The notes under the pieces were generated by a model, which did no database searches, was not told the DNA's origin, and saw only the letters and a list, made by a program, of their open reading frames with translations. Made by a program: the position numbers and the translations under genes. Below are positions 34,655 to 43,705 of a stretch of DNA of 64,000 nt, piece after piece; within the stretch, counting starts at the first letter, position 1; the number at the start of each line of letters is the position of its first letter. The DNA comes from an uncultured Mycoplasmatota bacterium (GTDB taxonomy: Bacteria; Bacillota_I; Bacilli_A; RF39; UBA660). Where the stretch lies: the NCBI GenBank assembly GCA_947056845.1, contig CAMSCJ010000002.1:52692-116691 (forward strand), in the 5' to 3' direction.

Positions 34655-35795
34655 TATTCTTAATTATCTCTTTTAAAGCAGTCCCCCAAATATTATATCT
34701 ATAATTTACCACACTTATATTATTAGTAGCATGTGTAAAAGCATCAACAAATCTATTATCACCAAGCATTAATTTTTCAAAACTTTCTTTTATTTTATTT
34801 TTATATTTTGTAATATCACTATTAGAAATAAAACTACACATAACTAATTGCAACTCTGCTACTGATCTATTTATCATATAGTTATATTCTCCATTTACAT
34901 ATTGTCTAAAAGCTTGTGTACCAAATACAGCAAAAACTTTCTTGATAGTATCATTAAACAATATTTCATAAGAAGCTATTGTATCATTATCAACATTTTG
35001 ATTCTTTTTCAAAAATACGTTAATTGTATTTGTGGTACTTCCACTATAACTTCCATCAATTAATTTAAATGTATTAGTATCTATAATTTCACGAATAGAT
35101 AAAAATCTCTCAATTACTTCTAAATGTTGTAATCGATTAATAAATGTATCTTTTTGTTTTAATATTTTCAATAAATTTTCATTAGTACCCATTTCTTTAA
35201 TCGATTCCATGAATGGACCACGATATAGGCAATTCCTTAATTCTTGCTCATTCAATTTGACAGAACCTTGATTAATTCTCATAAATATATCAAATTTAAT
35301 ATCTTCTGAAGAATCATTATCTATTATTACTACTGATAATGTCCTATTATCTAACAATCTTTTTGTTTTTTCATCTAAATCATCATAATATTTTTTATTT
35401 AATTCCGTTAAAGACTCCAAATCACTTAACTGCAATTCATTATCCAAAAACTTTAAAATTGAAGTAAGCCTTTGTTGCCCATCTACAACATCCCAAACGC
35501 CATCGCAATTAGCTGAAACAAAAACCGTAGGAATTGGTATGTTTATTAATAATGACTCAATAAATTTGGATGCGCTTTTTTTAGACCAAACGTATTTTCT
35601 TTGAAAAGTTGGCGATAAAATAATTTGTCCATTTTTAATCATTCGATGTAAATCCGTTATAGCTTTATCTTGTCTAGATGTATGTAGTTTTCTAGACTTT
35701 ATACTTAAATCATTATTATCATTATACTCTACCTCAACATCTGTTTCATCTTCTCTTTTTTCAATATCCAAAAATTCTAATAACCCATTTTCCAT
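34647..35795 (-). CDS. DUF262 (GmrSD/ParB-like) protein
   Basis: 382 residues. SPTFQRKYVWSKKSASKFIE and WDVVDGQQRLTSIL (DGQQR nucleotide-binding motif) with INQGSVKLNEQELRN are the DUF262 hallmarks. It lacks the C-terminal HNH (DUF1524) half of GmrSD; the HEPN protein next to it may supply the nuclease. Ribosome site TGGAGGTT. Confidence 0.92.
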   Translation of the reverse strand: MENGLLEFLDIEKREDETDVEVEYNDNNDLSIKSRKLHTSRQDKAITDLHRMIKNGQIILSPTFQRKYVWSKKSASKFIESLLINIPIPTVFVSANCDGVWDVVDGQQRLTSILKFLDNELQLSDLESLTELNKKYYDDLDEKTKRLLDNRTLSVVIIDNDSSEDIKFDIFMRINQGSVKLNEQELRNCLYRGPFMESIKEMGTNENLLKILKQKDTFINRLQHLEVIERFLSIREIIDTNTFKLIDGSYSGSTTNTINVFLKKNQNVDNDTIASYEILFNDTIKKVFAVFGTQAFRQYVNGEYNYMINRSVAELQLVMCSFISNSDITKYKNKIKESFEKLMLGDNRFVDAFTHATNNISVVNYRYNIWGTALKEIIKNNE

Positions 35796-35842
35796 ATATA
35801 AACCTCCATAAAACCTTTATTTAATTATAGCAAAAAAACTAA

Positions 35843-36118
35843 TTACTTATCAATAAAATCATCACTGTCATTATTGTAAATTCTATCTAGTTTTTCATTG
35901 ATTTTTTCTAATTCTTTATATATTGATTGTATATTTTTCTCAACACTATTAATACGTTTTTTCTCTTTATTTTTTACTAATAATCTATAAATACCTATCA
36001 TTATTAAAATAATAATACAAGAAACTATAATATATATAGCATAGCTTGCTAAAGTTTGATACGAAAATTCTTCTCCTAACACTTTATCATATCCTTCCAT
36101 ACACATTATATCACGCAT
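35843..36118 (-). CDS. Small membrane-anchored coiled-coil protein
   Basis: 91 residues at most. Membrane helix YAIYIIVSCIIILIMIGIYRLL is followed by a basic patch and a heptad helix VEKNIQSIYKELEKINEKLD. The start is unclear (ATG 36103 or GTG 36085 with GGAAGG are alternatives). It is first in line with DUF262-HEPN, 47 bases upstream, and might be a membrane component. Confidence 0.6.
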   Translation of the reverse strand: MRDIMCMEGYDKVLGEEFSYQTLASYAIYIIVSCIIILIMIGIYRLLVKNKEKKRINSVEKNIQSIYKELEKINEKLDRIYNNDSDDFIDK

Positions 36119-36222
36119 TATATAAAATAAAATACAGCTATTATTAAAAAATTAAAAGATTTCATACGAAATGATTCTAAAATATACAATTTATATAAAC
36201 AAAAAAAGATTATCATAATCTA

Positions 36223-36258
36223 AATATTTAATCAGTAAAAATGACGTAGCTCTAAAAC
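36223..36258 (-). repeat. Solitary sequence resembling a type II-A CRISPR repeat
   Basis: Minus strand begins GTTTTAGAGCTACGTCATTT; the first 12 bases equal the invariant start of many type II-A repeats (GTTTTAGAGCTA). The 3' end does not close with AAAAC. A weaker copy of the 12-mer (GTATTAAAGCTA) lies at 36287-36298. No second full repeat, spacers or cas genes are in the window. Confidence 0.4.
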
Positions 36259-36311
36259 AATCAAGGAATATACGATTTTATTTAGTTAGCTTTAATACCA
36301 TAATTTGAGAC

Positions 36312-36334
36312 AGTCACATCGGTGACTTTTTTTT
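36312..36334 (+). terminator. Strong rightward terminator without a gene before it
   Basis: AGTCAC, ATCG, GTGACT, TTTTTTT. No + strand gene lies upstream, so a small RNA ending here is likely. Confidence 0.7.
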
Positions 36335-36363
36335 ATTTTAAAATCTTGAAACATCAAACAGTA

Positions 36364-36474
36364 AAAAAAGCTAGTAAAAATTTTAAAATCTCTACTAGCT
36401 TTTCAATAAATACAATATACACAACTAAATTCTAACATAAAATTTAACATAATACTACAAATTTCGACAATATT
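36364..36474. repeat. Dispersed non-coding hairpin element, copy A
   Basis: About 110 bases nearly matching 38988-39098. Minus strand ends with a terminator-like hairpin (AGCTAGTA ... TACTAGCT then T run). It lies immediately after the CAT-like gene stop. Confidence 0.8.
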
Positions 36475-37084
36475 ATAAATACTTCTCTATATTATTTATT
36501 TTATCATTTAATTTATCCAAGAATAGACCTATATGGTAACCATCAATAAATCCATGATGAACCATTATTGTTAAATTAATATAGCACCTATCATTAACAA
36601 ATTCAAACTTATCCCAAATAAATTGTGGAACGGTAACTTTTTTATCAAACGGAGTTATTAGCGATGATATTTTAAACCAAGGAGCGCACGATACCCATAT
36701 TTCCCCTAAACTATTACTAGTATATGATTTATGGTTTGTTTGAAACTTATCACGAATCTTCTTATATTCTTTTATAAAATCACTATAATTATCTTTTAAA
36801 TCAACGGAATAATAACCAATATTATGATCTGAAAACATTTCTGTGAAATTTAAACTAATTTTATTATATTTATATATCTTATTATCTTCAACCCTATATT
36901 TAAAATTATCAATTTCATTAACTACAAGACAAAGCAAATAACCTATTGAAGCATAATAATTCTTACAATTATTATATATATTGGTTATATCAACCTTTGT
37001 TGTTAAATATAAAAATGGATTTGTTTCTTGATTATAATGCTCAAATAATTCCAAGCGATTAAACTCTTTTACTTCCTCTTTCAT
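36473..37084 (-). CDS. Chloramphenicol acetyltransferase-like protein
   Basis: 203 residues. The CAT catalytic motif is seen as MVHHGFIDGYHIG (His-His...Asp-Gly). N-terminal RLELFEHYNQETNPFLYLT fits the family start. Slightly shorter than type A/B CATs. Whether it accepts chloramphenicol is unknown. Its start overlaps the HAD gene stop. Confidence 0.85.
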   Translation of the reverse strand: MKEEVKEFNRLELFEHYNQETNPFLYLTTKVDITNIYNNCKNYYASIGYLLCLVVNEIDNFKYRVEDNKIYKYNKISLNFTEMFSDHNIGYYSVDLKDNYSDFIKEYKKIRDKFQTNHKSYTSNSLGEIWVSCAPWFKISSLITPFDKKVTVPQFIWDKFEFVNDRCYINLTIMVHHGFIDGYHIGLFLDKLNDKINNIEKYL

Positions 37085-37653
37085 TTTTCCTCCCCGTACA
37101 ACATAAAAAATTTATAAATCTCTCCCCAGTTATTAACCGTTGTTATATAATCGGTAGAGATGATTTCTCTAGCAGCTGCATTTTTAAAATATAATGCTTT
37201 TATACCATTAGAAGCTGCATTCATACAAATATTTATATCATCATCAATTATATAATCACAATCTTCAGTCTTTAGCCTATTAATCTTTTGTTGCTCATCA
37301 CTAAACACTTCAATATTAAGCCCTATTTTTTTTAACTTATTAACAGCATATTGTGCAGTTTCTTTATTTCTTGAAGTTATTATGACTAAATCGAATAATT
37401 TACTTAATTTAGGCAAAACAATATCTGCGCCAGCCATAAAATTAGCAGTTGATAATACTATTGGTGCATATTTATCGTAAAACTTAATCTTATCTTCATT
37501 ACTCCGGTTATATCTATTTTGGTAAATTCTTTGTTCATTGTCAATCAACGAATCTTTTTTCATAACATCAACATCATACATTTCCGTATATACCCTATAT
37601 AGATTTTCGGAATCAAAAATAACCCCATCTAAATCAAGCGCAATTTTTTGCAT
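37081..37653 (-). CDS. HAD-family phosphatase, 5'(3')-nucleotidase-like
   Basis: 190 residues. ALDLDGVIFDS is HAD motif I, IITSRNKE motif II, and YIIDDDINIC motif IV. The cap with helical insert and small size fit the NT5C/HAD nucleotidase-like group. Coupled with the CAT-like gene by a 4-base overlap. Confidence 0.8.
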   Translation of the reverse strand: MQKIALDLDGVIFDSENLYRVYTEMYDVDVMKKDSLIDNEQRIYQNRYNRSNEDKIKFYDKYAPIVLSTANFMAGADIVLPKLSKLFDLVIITSRNKETAQYAVNKLKKIGLNIEVFSDEQQKINRLKTEDCDYIIDDDINICMNAASNGIKALYFKNAAAREIISTDYITTVNNWGEIYKFFMLYGEEK

Positions 37654-37753
37654 ACAAATCCTCCTATAAATAATAAATAATTATTACTCCATAATAAACT
37701 TAATTTATTTTCTATAATGTACCAAAAAAATAATGTAACGTCAACATTATTTT

Positions 37754-38959
37754 TTAATTTAAATCTATTTGATATCGGCTACCACATCCATAATTATACA
37801 AAAATCTTCCATTATTTTTTATTATAATTTTCTTAGCGGCGACATTTTTATCATCGCAATTTAAATATACAGTTCTAAAACCCATCCTCTTGCATTCAAT
37901 TAATGCAAAAAATAATATTTTTGTGCCATAACCTTTATTCCTTTCAGATAATCTTACTCTAAAAAAAATACGGCTGCCTTTTTCTTCAAAATAATCATTA
38001 ACAGTTGTTCGTATTGCCACTTCTCCAATAGGAACTTCTTTGACATAATAAATATACCTTGTTGTACACGTGTTTAATTTTTGATCAATGTTATCTTCAC
38101 AGCTTATATAATATTTCATAATTTCTAAAAACTCTTCATACGTTTTATTAAAAATTATATTTGATAAACCAAGCTCTATTTTAGGAATATCTTGATACAT
38201 TTCATATTCTAATTTACCCATTTTTAAATCTATTTTTCTTAAATAATCTTGTTCATTATTAAACCTTTTTAAATGTTGTTCTTTAACAGTATCTGAAGCA
38301 TTGATATATTTTCGTAATTCGTTATATATAGTCATTAAATCGTCCTTTGATAAAAGATTAGTAGTATTCACAATACGTTTTCGAATATTCCTTACTAAAT
38401 TACTTCTTCGTACAACTCGAACATCACCAGAATACTTAACCTTTTTAAGTCTGCATCTATCACTAAAGACAACAAAAGAATAAATATTATTTTTAAATCT
38501 TCCATTAAATAAATCATCTATATATTTAATATGCTTCTCGTTTTGTAATATCGGATTATAAAAACGATTATGATAATACCCTAAAGCTTGTGTCCAGTAC
38601 TTGTCTTTATAATTCCCATAAATACCACCACTAAAGTTTTTCGATTCAAAAATATATATACCTGTTTTATGAATCATAACAATATCAATTTCAGTGCTTT
38701 CATTATCCTTATTTACAATATAAAGATTTGTCAATATTCTAGCACCACCAAATTTAAATTTTAATAATTCAAGATAAGTATAATACTCACCTTGACAACC
38801 AATACTTTTATTGGAATTAATGAGTCTACACCAAAATACTTCCTTAAAAGAATGTCCACCTGCTTTTTTATACCCCGAAAATAAATATTGCAAATAATAA
38901 ATGGATATAAAAATAAATACTATAACTATAAATAATATCAAAAATAACAATCTAATCAC
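37754..38959 (-). CDS. Membrane-anchored NERD-GNAT fusion protein
   Basis: 401 residues. Membrane helix at 3-28; NERD domain about 50-170 with GEYYTYLELLKF, STEIDIVMIHKTGIYIFESK (nuclease-like D...ExK) ; and a C-terminal GNAT acetyltransferase (about 295-400) with VPIGEVAIR and SERNKGYGTKILF acetyl-CoA motif. NERD domains are nuclease-related; the fusion to GNAT is unusual. Isolated gene, start ribosome site AGGAGTGATTAG (TTG or ATT region; start codon not certain). Confidence 0.8.
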   Translation of the reverse strand: MIRLLFLILFIVIVFIFISIYYLQYLFSGYKKAGGHSFKEVFWCRLINSNKSIGCQGEYYTYLELLKFKFGGARILTNLYIVNKDNESTEIDIVMIHKTGIYIFESKNFSGGIYGNYKDKYWTQALGYYHNRFYNPILQNEKHIKYIDDLFNGRFKNNIYSFVVFSDRCRLKKVKYSGDVRVVRRSNLVRNIRKRIVNTTNLLSKDDLMTIYNELRKYINASDTVKEQHLKRFNNEQDYLRKIDLKMGKLEYEMYQDIPKIELGLSNIIFNKTYEEFLEIMKYYISCEDNIDQKLNTCTTRYIYYVKEVPIGEVAIRTTVNDYFEEKGSRIFFRVRLSERNKGYGTKILFFALIECKRMGFRTVYLNCDDKNVAAKKIIIKNNGRFLYNYGCGSRYQIDLN

Positions 38960-38987
38960 TCCTATAACTTTTATTTACTAAATATTA

Positions 38988-39098
38988 AAAAGACTAGTAA
39001 AAATTTTGAAATCTCTACTAGCCTTTCAATAAATACAATATATACACATAAATTGTAACATACAAAATAGTATAATGCTACCAATTCCGACATTTTTT
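38988..39098. repeat. Dispersed non-coding hairpin element, copy B
   Basis: Same as copy A at roughly 85% identity by eye. The hairpin GGCTAGTA ... TACTAGTC followed by T run reads on the minus strand, but no minus-strand gene lies directly upstream, so it is not simply a gene terminator. Confidence 0.8.
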
Positions 39099-39146
39099 TA
39101 ATTTTTTGATTAACATTAAAATAACAAACCTTTTAATATGAATTTA

Positions 39147-39175
39147 TTGACATAAAAACACTTAAACCTTATAAT
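39147..39175 (+). promoter_or_regulatory. Promoter for the gene at 39205
   Basis: TTGACA, 17-base spacer, TATAAT. Confidence 0.85.
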
Positions 39176-39204
39176 ATAATACAAAAGAGAAAGGAGTTAC
39201 TATT

Positions 39205-39915
39205 ATGGAAATAGATGGAGAATACACAGAAGTAACAAAAAAGAAATTAAATTTATACCAAACAATATCACAAACTATCATGAAAAAATATTATAACAGT
39301 AAAAATAAAATAAAATTTGATAAATATTTACAAGACGCTATTAAGGAATTAAAGAAAATAAATTTAATCGAAACAAGAACAAAAATAGAAATGGAAAGGT
39401 ATCATAACACGCAATATCCTAGTTTTTTATGGCAAGAAAAAATTAATCAAAAATCACATTTTTTTGCCTCAATGATAGGTTTTATTGATGGATTTATTGA
39501 TAATTGTACTAAAAAAATAGAATTCTATTCAAACTTTGATAATAAAAAGAAAATAGATGAATATAAAAATAATCAAACAAAATTATTAGAAATCAGAAAT
39601 AACATATTAAATGATTTTATAAAAAGAAACACAATTTCTGACCCAGCAATATTAACAACGACTTTGGAAACAATCCCCGCCCATAAATCATTTTCTGAAT
39701 TATATAATAATGCTATTGCAAATGAATATCAACTTAATCTACAGCAAGAATTAGTTAGTGCTTATAATGTTGGATACACAAGTTTTGGTCATTATAATTT
39801 AGATGAAATACTTAATTTATATAACAAACTAAATTCCAAATTAAATAACTATGAAGTATTAAATCAAAATACATTGGAAAAAGAAAAAAGGCTTCATAAA
39901 ACCATTAAGCAATAA
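39205..39915 (+). CDS. Hypothetical helical protein
   Basis: 236 residues, almost all helix, Lys/Asn rich, with FFASMIGFIDGFIDNC in the middle. Ribosome site AGAAAGGAG and a consensus promoter support expression. It is flanked by a repeat and a terminator as a single-gene unit. No family recognised. Confidence 0.7.
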   Translation: MEIDGEYTEVTKKKLNLYQTISQTIMKKYYNSKNKIKFDKYLQDAIKELKKINLIETRTKIEMERYHNTQYPSFLWQEKINQKSHFFASMIGFIDGFIDNCTKKIEFYSNFDNKKKIDEYKNNQTKLLEIRNNILNDFIKRNTISDPAILTTTLETIPAHKSFSELYNNAIANEYQLNLQQELVSAYNVGYTSFGHYNLDEILNLYNKLNSKLNNYEVLNQNTLEKEKRLHKTIKQ

Positions 39916-39941
39916 AAACGCATAAAAGTATTTTAGTATTT

Positions 39942-39968
39942 AAAAAAGTTCAATAATGAACTTTTTTT
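39942..39968 (+). terminator. Bidirectional terminator between convergent genes
   Basis: AAAAAAGTTCA, ATAA, TGAACTTTTTTT. Confidence 0.85.
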
Positions 39969-39971
39969 GCT

Positions 39972-40523
39972 TTAATTATTTTTTAATACTTTATCACTCC
40001 ACACTTCTTCATTAATAAATTGTGTTAACGCCATTATAAAAGCATCACGAGTTAAATCAATTCTTGTGATTTCATTTTTGGTTAAAAAACTAATGCCACC
40101 TTTGCCACTTCTTAAATCAGATTGTTTAAATATTTTGTCCATTACTTTACCAAGGTCAGTATCTAAAATATCATTAACATACTTTTCAGGGACTGGATAA
40201 CCAGCACTTGTTCCAAAGCTTTCATAGCCATTTTTATCTTTTACAACAGCAACATTGATGATAACCCACTTACCCAATAAATTTGTAATTCCTGACTCAA
40301 TTCCTAAAAAATAGGTTGCATCAATATTGTTTTCTAAAGCATATTTAATTAAATTATCAACTCTATTTCTAGCACCAATATAAATTTCTTCATTTAATGG
40401 TTGTTCATTAACATCAGAAGAAACATCGACACCTATTATTTCTATATCGTTATAGTATCTTTCTAAAGCTTGCTTTGCGCCTTCTATTTTACCCGCATTT
40501 TTTGTTCCAATTAAAACTTTCAT
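39972..40523 (-). CDS. Inosine/xanthosine triphosphatase family protein (DUF84)
   Basis: 183 residues. VLIGTKNAGKIEGAKQAL, SSDVNEQPLNEE and GARNRVDN match YjjX/DUF84, which removes ITP and XTP from the nucleotide pool. Normal length. Confidence 0.88.
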   Translation of the reverse strand: MKVLIGTKNAGKIEGAKQALERYYNDIEIIGVDVSSDVNEQPLNEEIYIGARNRVDNLIKYALENNIDATYFLGIESGITNLLGKWVIINVAVVKDKNGYESFGTSAGYPVPEKYVNDILDTDLGKVMDKIFKQSDLRSGKGGISFLTKNEITRIDLTRDAFIMALTQFINEEVWSDKVLKNN

Positions 40524-40533
40524 TACTCCACCT

Positions 40534-41919
40534 CTATCTTATAATATCTTTTAATAATACTGCCATCTTTTGTAGTTCCTTGAAACAATCTTTAGCTTTT
40601 TTTATTTCTAATTTATTTAAGGTTACATAACCACGAGAAGTTCCATCGCTTGGTAAATCAACAAGTAGGGCATAATCATCAATGCCTATCCAACCACTTT
40701 TTATTGTTTCTAATAGTTTTGGCCTAGTTTCTTTTAATTGTTCCAAGTCAACATATTTTGTAATTATTTTATTACTTGATAAGTACCTTTTTATATAAGG
40801 ATTATCCTTATATAAATCAGTATTTTCTCTATTAAATAAAAATATTCTTTCTATTTCAACACCACGATCAGCAGCATCAAAATTACTTTGAATAAATTTC
40901 CGTTCTGCAGGATCTTCATTCCATTCATTTTCCATCATTGTCGATATAATCCACATTTTAGAACCCTTTTTCGTTTCCGAAAAGTATTTATCCAATATTT
41001 TATAAAATTTTCCAGAATCTAATTCCTCGGTTCTTGATTGTGAATCCATTGATAAATATCCCCCATCGGATACTAAAGAACTACCATTAGTATATTTATG
41101 CCTTGTTAACATCAAATAGATATCATCAGCTATTTCAAATGGCGAGCCTAATCGTTTCATAGGTATTTGTTCAGTAGCCTTATTAAAGGTATCATCACTT
41201 TCCATTACGCCACCAATCCATCCTGCCATAACCGAATTTATTCTTACACCATACATTTCTGTAAAAATATTAGCAAACGTTTGAACCAAATTTACTTTAG
41301 CTGCTTGAGCAGAGGCATAAGCTGATGCGCCAAATGAACCACGATATGCTTCAATACTATTTACCATGACAATACTCGATTCATAATTCATTTTTTTAAC
41401 TAATTCTCTAACTAACAGATTTGCCGCAAAAACATTCACACGATAACTATCCTCAAACTTGTCATAATCAAAATCAAATACATCTTCCAAACTAAAATAT
41501 ATCTCCATAAATACAAAGCCATATATATCACAATTTATCTCTTTAGTTGTTTGTAATAAATTTGATCTATCAAAATAATCTACCGCTTTTAATATAATAT
41601 TATCATTAATTAAGATATCCTCAAGCTTACTACCTTTCTGATATAATCCAATAACCTGATAGCCACCTGTTAAAAGCAATTTTGTTAATTCTTTTCCAAT
41701 ATCAGAATTAATACCAGCTACAACAACAACTTTTTGCTCATTTGTTAATTTAGCATAAGAATTTCTTTTATCTAAAGGTTTATGTGTCTCTTTAGGAATA
41801 GACCAATATCTACCATTCTTTATAGCTCCAGGTATTCTATTCTCATTTAATAATTTTATAATTCTTCGCTCACTAATGTTCCACAATTCTGAAGCCTGCT
41901 TAACTGATAAATATTCCAT
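40534..41919 (-). CDS. HTH-SDR fusion protein with altered SDR active site
   Basis: 461 residues, three parts: an excisionase-type helix-turn-helix (1-50, SVKQASELWNISERRIIKLL), an SDR domain (65-290, VVVAGINSDIGKELTKLL; VNSIEAYRGSFGASAY), and a C-terminal domain (about 315-461, KMWIISTMMENEWNEDPAER). In the SDR site the Tyr-x-x-x-Lys reads YASAQ, so the catalytic Lys is replaced by Gln. Perhaps a nucleotide-sensing regulator rather than an enzyme; function unknown. Confidence 0.75.
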   Translation of the reverse strand: MEYLSVKQASELWNISERRIIKLLNENRIPGAIKNGRYWSIPKETHKPLDKRNSYAKLTNEQKVVVVAGINSDIGKELTKLLLTGGYQVIGLYQKGSKLEDILINDNIILKAVDYFDRSNLLQTTKEINCDIYGFVFMEIYFSLEDVFDFDYDKFEDSYRVNVFAANLLVRELVKKMNYESSIVMVNSIEAYRGSFGASAYASAQAAKVNLVQTFANIFTEMYGVRINSVMAGWIGGVMESDDTFNKATEQIPMKRLGSPFEIADDIYLMLTRHKYTNGSSLVSDGGYLSMDSQSRTEELDSGKFYKILDKYFSETKKGSKMWIISTMMENEWNEDPAERKFIQSNFDAADRGVEIERIFLFNRENTDLYKDNPYIKRYLSSNKIITKYVDLEQLKETRPKLLETIKSGWIGIDDYALLVDLPSDGTSRGYVTLNKLEIKKAKDCFKELQKMAVLLKDIIR

Positions 41920-42032
41920 TTAAAATCACCAATCTTATTTTATACGGGATTAGGAATAATGTCAATTTGAAATTAATAATTGTTTAATTTTTACTTAAAA
42001 AAATAAACAAATTTAGAATATTAATTTGTTTA

Positions 42033-42698
42033 TTAGTTGCGATACCTTTTAATTGCTACGGCACATTTTTGTTCTGCTTTAGACATATCATTCATATTAT
42101 ATGGGGTTGATAAAATTACTTTATCTAAATAATGTACTTTTTCATTTAAATCTGTAATAACTTGATAGTTATCTTCTTTTGCAATTGGACTATTTAAAAA
42201 AGATTTAGCTTGCAATGGGTTTTTAAACAATAAGTATTTAGTATTGTCATCTTCTTTTTTACAAATATTAATAATATTTTTAGACATATCATAGAAACTT
42301 GTATCAAATATTTCAAAGCCATAAGTTTTTAATAAATATAATAGAAACGGTTTTCTTTGACTTTTATTAGTTCCTAAGAAATTATAACCATTATTTAAAC
42401 AAAATTGAATCCAGTGTGCAGTTAAAAATGAGGCAAGTCCAGAATTTCTATATTCTGGCTTAACATAAGCCCCAATAAAGTTGCTTGTTTTTGTATTGGC
42501 GTCTAAATAGAAATAAATATATCCTTGACATATTTGAGAACTGTTATTAATTATATAGGATTTAATGAAATATTGGTTTTTATTATTTGATTTCATAACT
42601 GTTTTTTGAAAGTATAATCTTTGTTTAAACCCATTATAATTATAGCCTTTTTCATATAGAACTTCTGTATTAAAGGATATATTATCTAGATGTTTCAT
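42033..42698 (-). CDS. GNAT family N-acetyltransferase
   Basis: 221 residues. YVKPEYRNSGLASFLTAHWI resembles the acetyl-CoA loop (R/Q-x-x-G-x-G/A) and the flanking strands fit GNAT. Substrate unknown. Single gene. Confidence 0.7.
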   Translation of the reverse strand: MKHLDNISFNTEVLYEKGYNYNGFKQRLYFQKTVMKSNNKNQYFIKSYIINNSSQICQGYIYFYLDANTKTSNFIGAYVKPEYRNSGLASFLTAHWIQFCLNNGYNFLGTNKSQRKPFLLYLLKTYGFEIFDTSFYDMSKNIINICKKEDDNTKYLLFKNPLQAKSFLNSPIAKEDNYQVITDLNEKVHYLDKVILSTPYNMNDMSKAEQKCAVAIKRYRN

Positions 42699-42838
42699 AA
42701 CTTCACCTTTTCTATAAATTTTTCCATATATGTTTACGATTATATCATTTTATTTTAAGTGACGCAATAATAGTGATAAAAAATATATTTATTTTACATT
42801 TTTTATATAAAAAACAATTATAATGTGTTTAAGGAATT

Positions 42839-43361
42839 TCATTTCTCAATTTTCTTTACATCTAAATGCCATTTAAATATTCCATAAATATTTATTATTA
42901 AGTAACCAATCGATACTAATAACATCATTATTGAGCCCTCTCCATCTTTGCAAACAATTACAATCCACATTATTAAATCTATTATATTATTCACTAACCA
43001 AATCCACCAAGCTTCTTTAAATCTAAGAATCATCAATATAACACCGCATAAATTAATGCAATTTGAACTTGCATCTATAAAAGCTAATTGTTGATTAGGA
43101 ATAAGACTTAATAAATAGCCTAACATAAAACTACCTAATATACATAAAAAAGTTATTATAATAGAATTTTTTAAAGTAAATTCACGTACTTTTACATTTT
43201 TATCATCATCTAAATTTTTATTCCAAGTAACAAAACCTTTAATCTGTAATGGAGAAAATAAAATATATAAAAGAAAAAGATTCCAAATAGATTATTTTTA
43301 AAAGATACATATCCCAAATAGTAATACAAAGAAAAATAATTATTCTATATTTTTTATTCAT
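42839..43361 (-). pseudogene. pnuC-like nicotinamide mononucleotide transporter, frameshifted
   Basis: ATG 43361 opens MNKKYRIIIFLCITIWDMYL, but the frame then stops; the PnuC sequence continues in another frame as LQIKGFVTWNKN, and the C-terminal half (GVILMILRFKEAWWIWLVNN) is an open frame at 42839-43126. At least one frameshift separates the halves. Confidence 0.75.
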
Positions 43362-43701
43362 CTTTCATTTCCCAACTTTTAAAGTAAATGCACTCTAAAT
43401 TTTCATTGAATTTAATCTCATAAATCCCATCAAAGTTCACATTATTTTGCTTTAAAATTCACTGGGCAATTACAGTATAATTATCTATTGCTAAAGATTT
43501 TATTTCAATAAATTGGATATTTTCATTTATAACATGTTGCTATTCTTCTCTTATTTCGTCTAAAGTTGTGTAAGGTTTCATAAATGGTGTCTCTTGATAA
43601 AAGAGAGTATTTTTAAATAATGAAACAGCACTTTCAATATCTTTATTAAACCAATAATCTTTTAATTTATTTAGCCATTCATCTACAAATTGTTTGTTCA
43701 T
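43354..43701 (-). pseudogene. SnoaL-like (NTF2 fold) protein with two in-frame stops
   Basis: One continuous frame of 116 codons, MNKQFVDEWLNKLKDYWFNK ... FKSWEMKDE, is broken by TAG after LDEIREE and TGA after NYTVIAQ. Both fall where Trp would fit (TGG). Overlaps the pnuC start by 8 bases. Confidence 0.7.
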
Positions 43702-43705
43702 AAAT

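Larger units (their letters stand above)
36119..36472. other. Intergenic region with orphan RNA-like structures
   Basis: 354 bases without a gene. It holds a CRISPR-repeat-like 36-mer (36223-36258), a terminator pointing right (36312-36334) and one copy of the 110-bp hairpin element (from 36364). No open frame with a ribosome site is seen. Confidence 0.6.

Noticed and set aside
36223..36334. A functional CRISPR array.
   Set aside because: Only one full-length repeat-like sequence is present, its 3' end is not conserved, no regular spacing follows, and no cas genes lie in the window.
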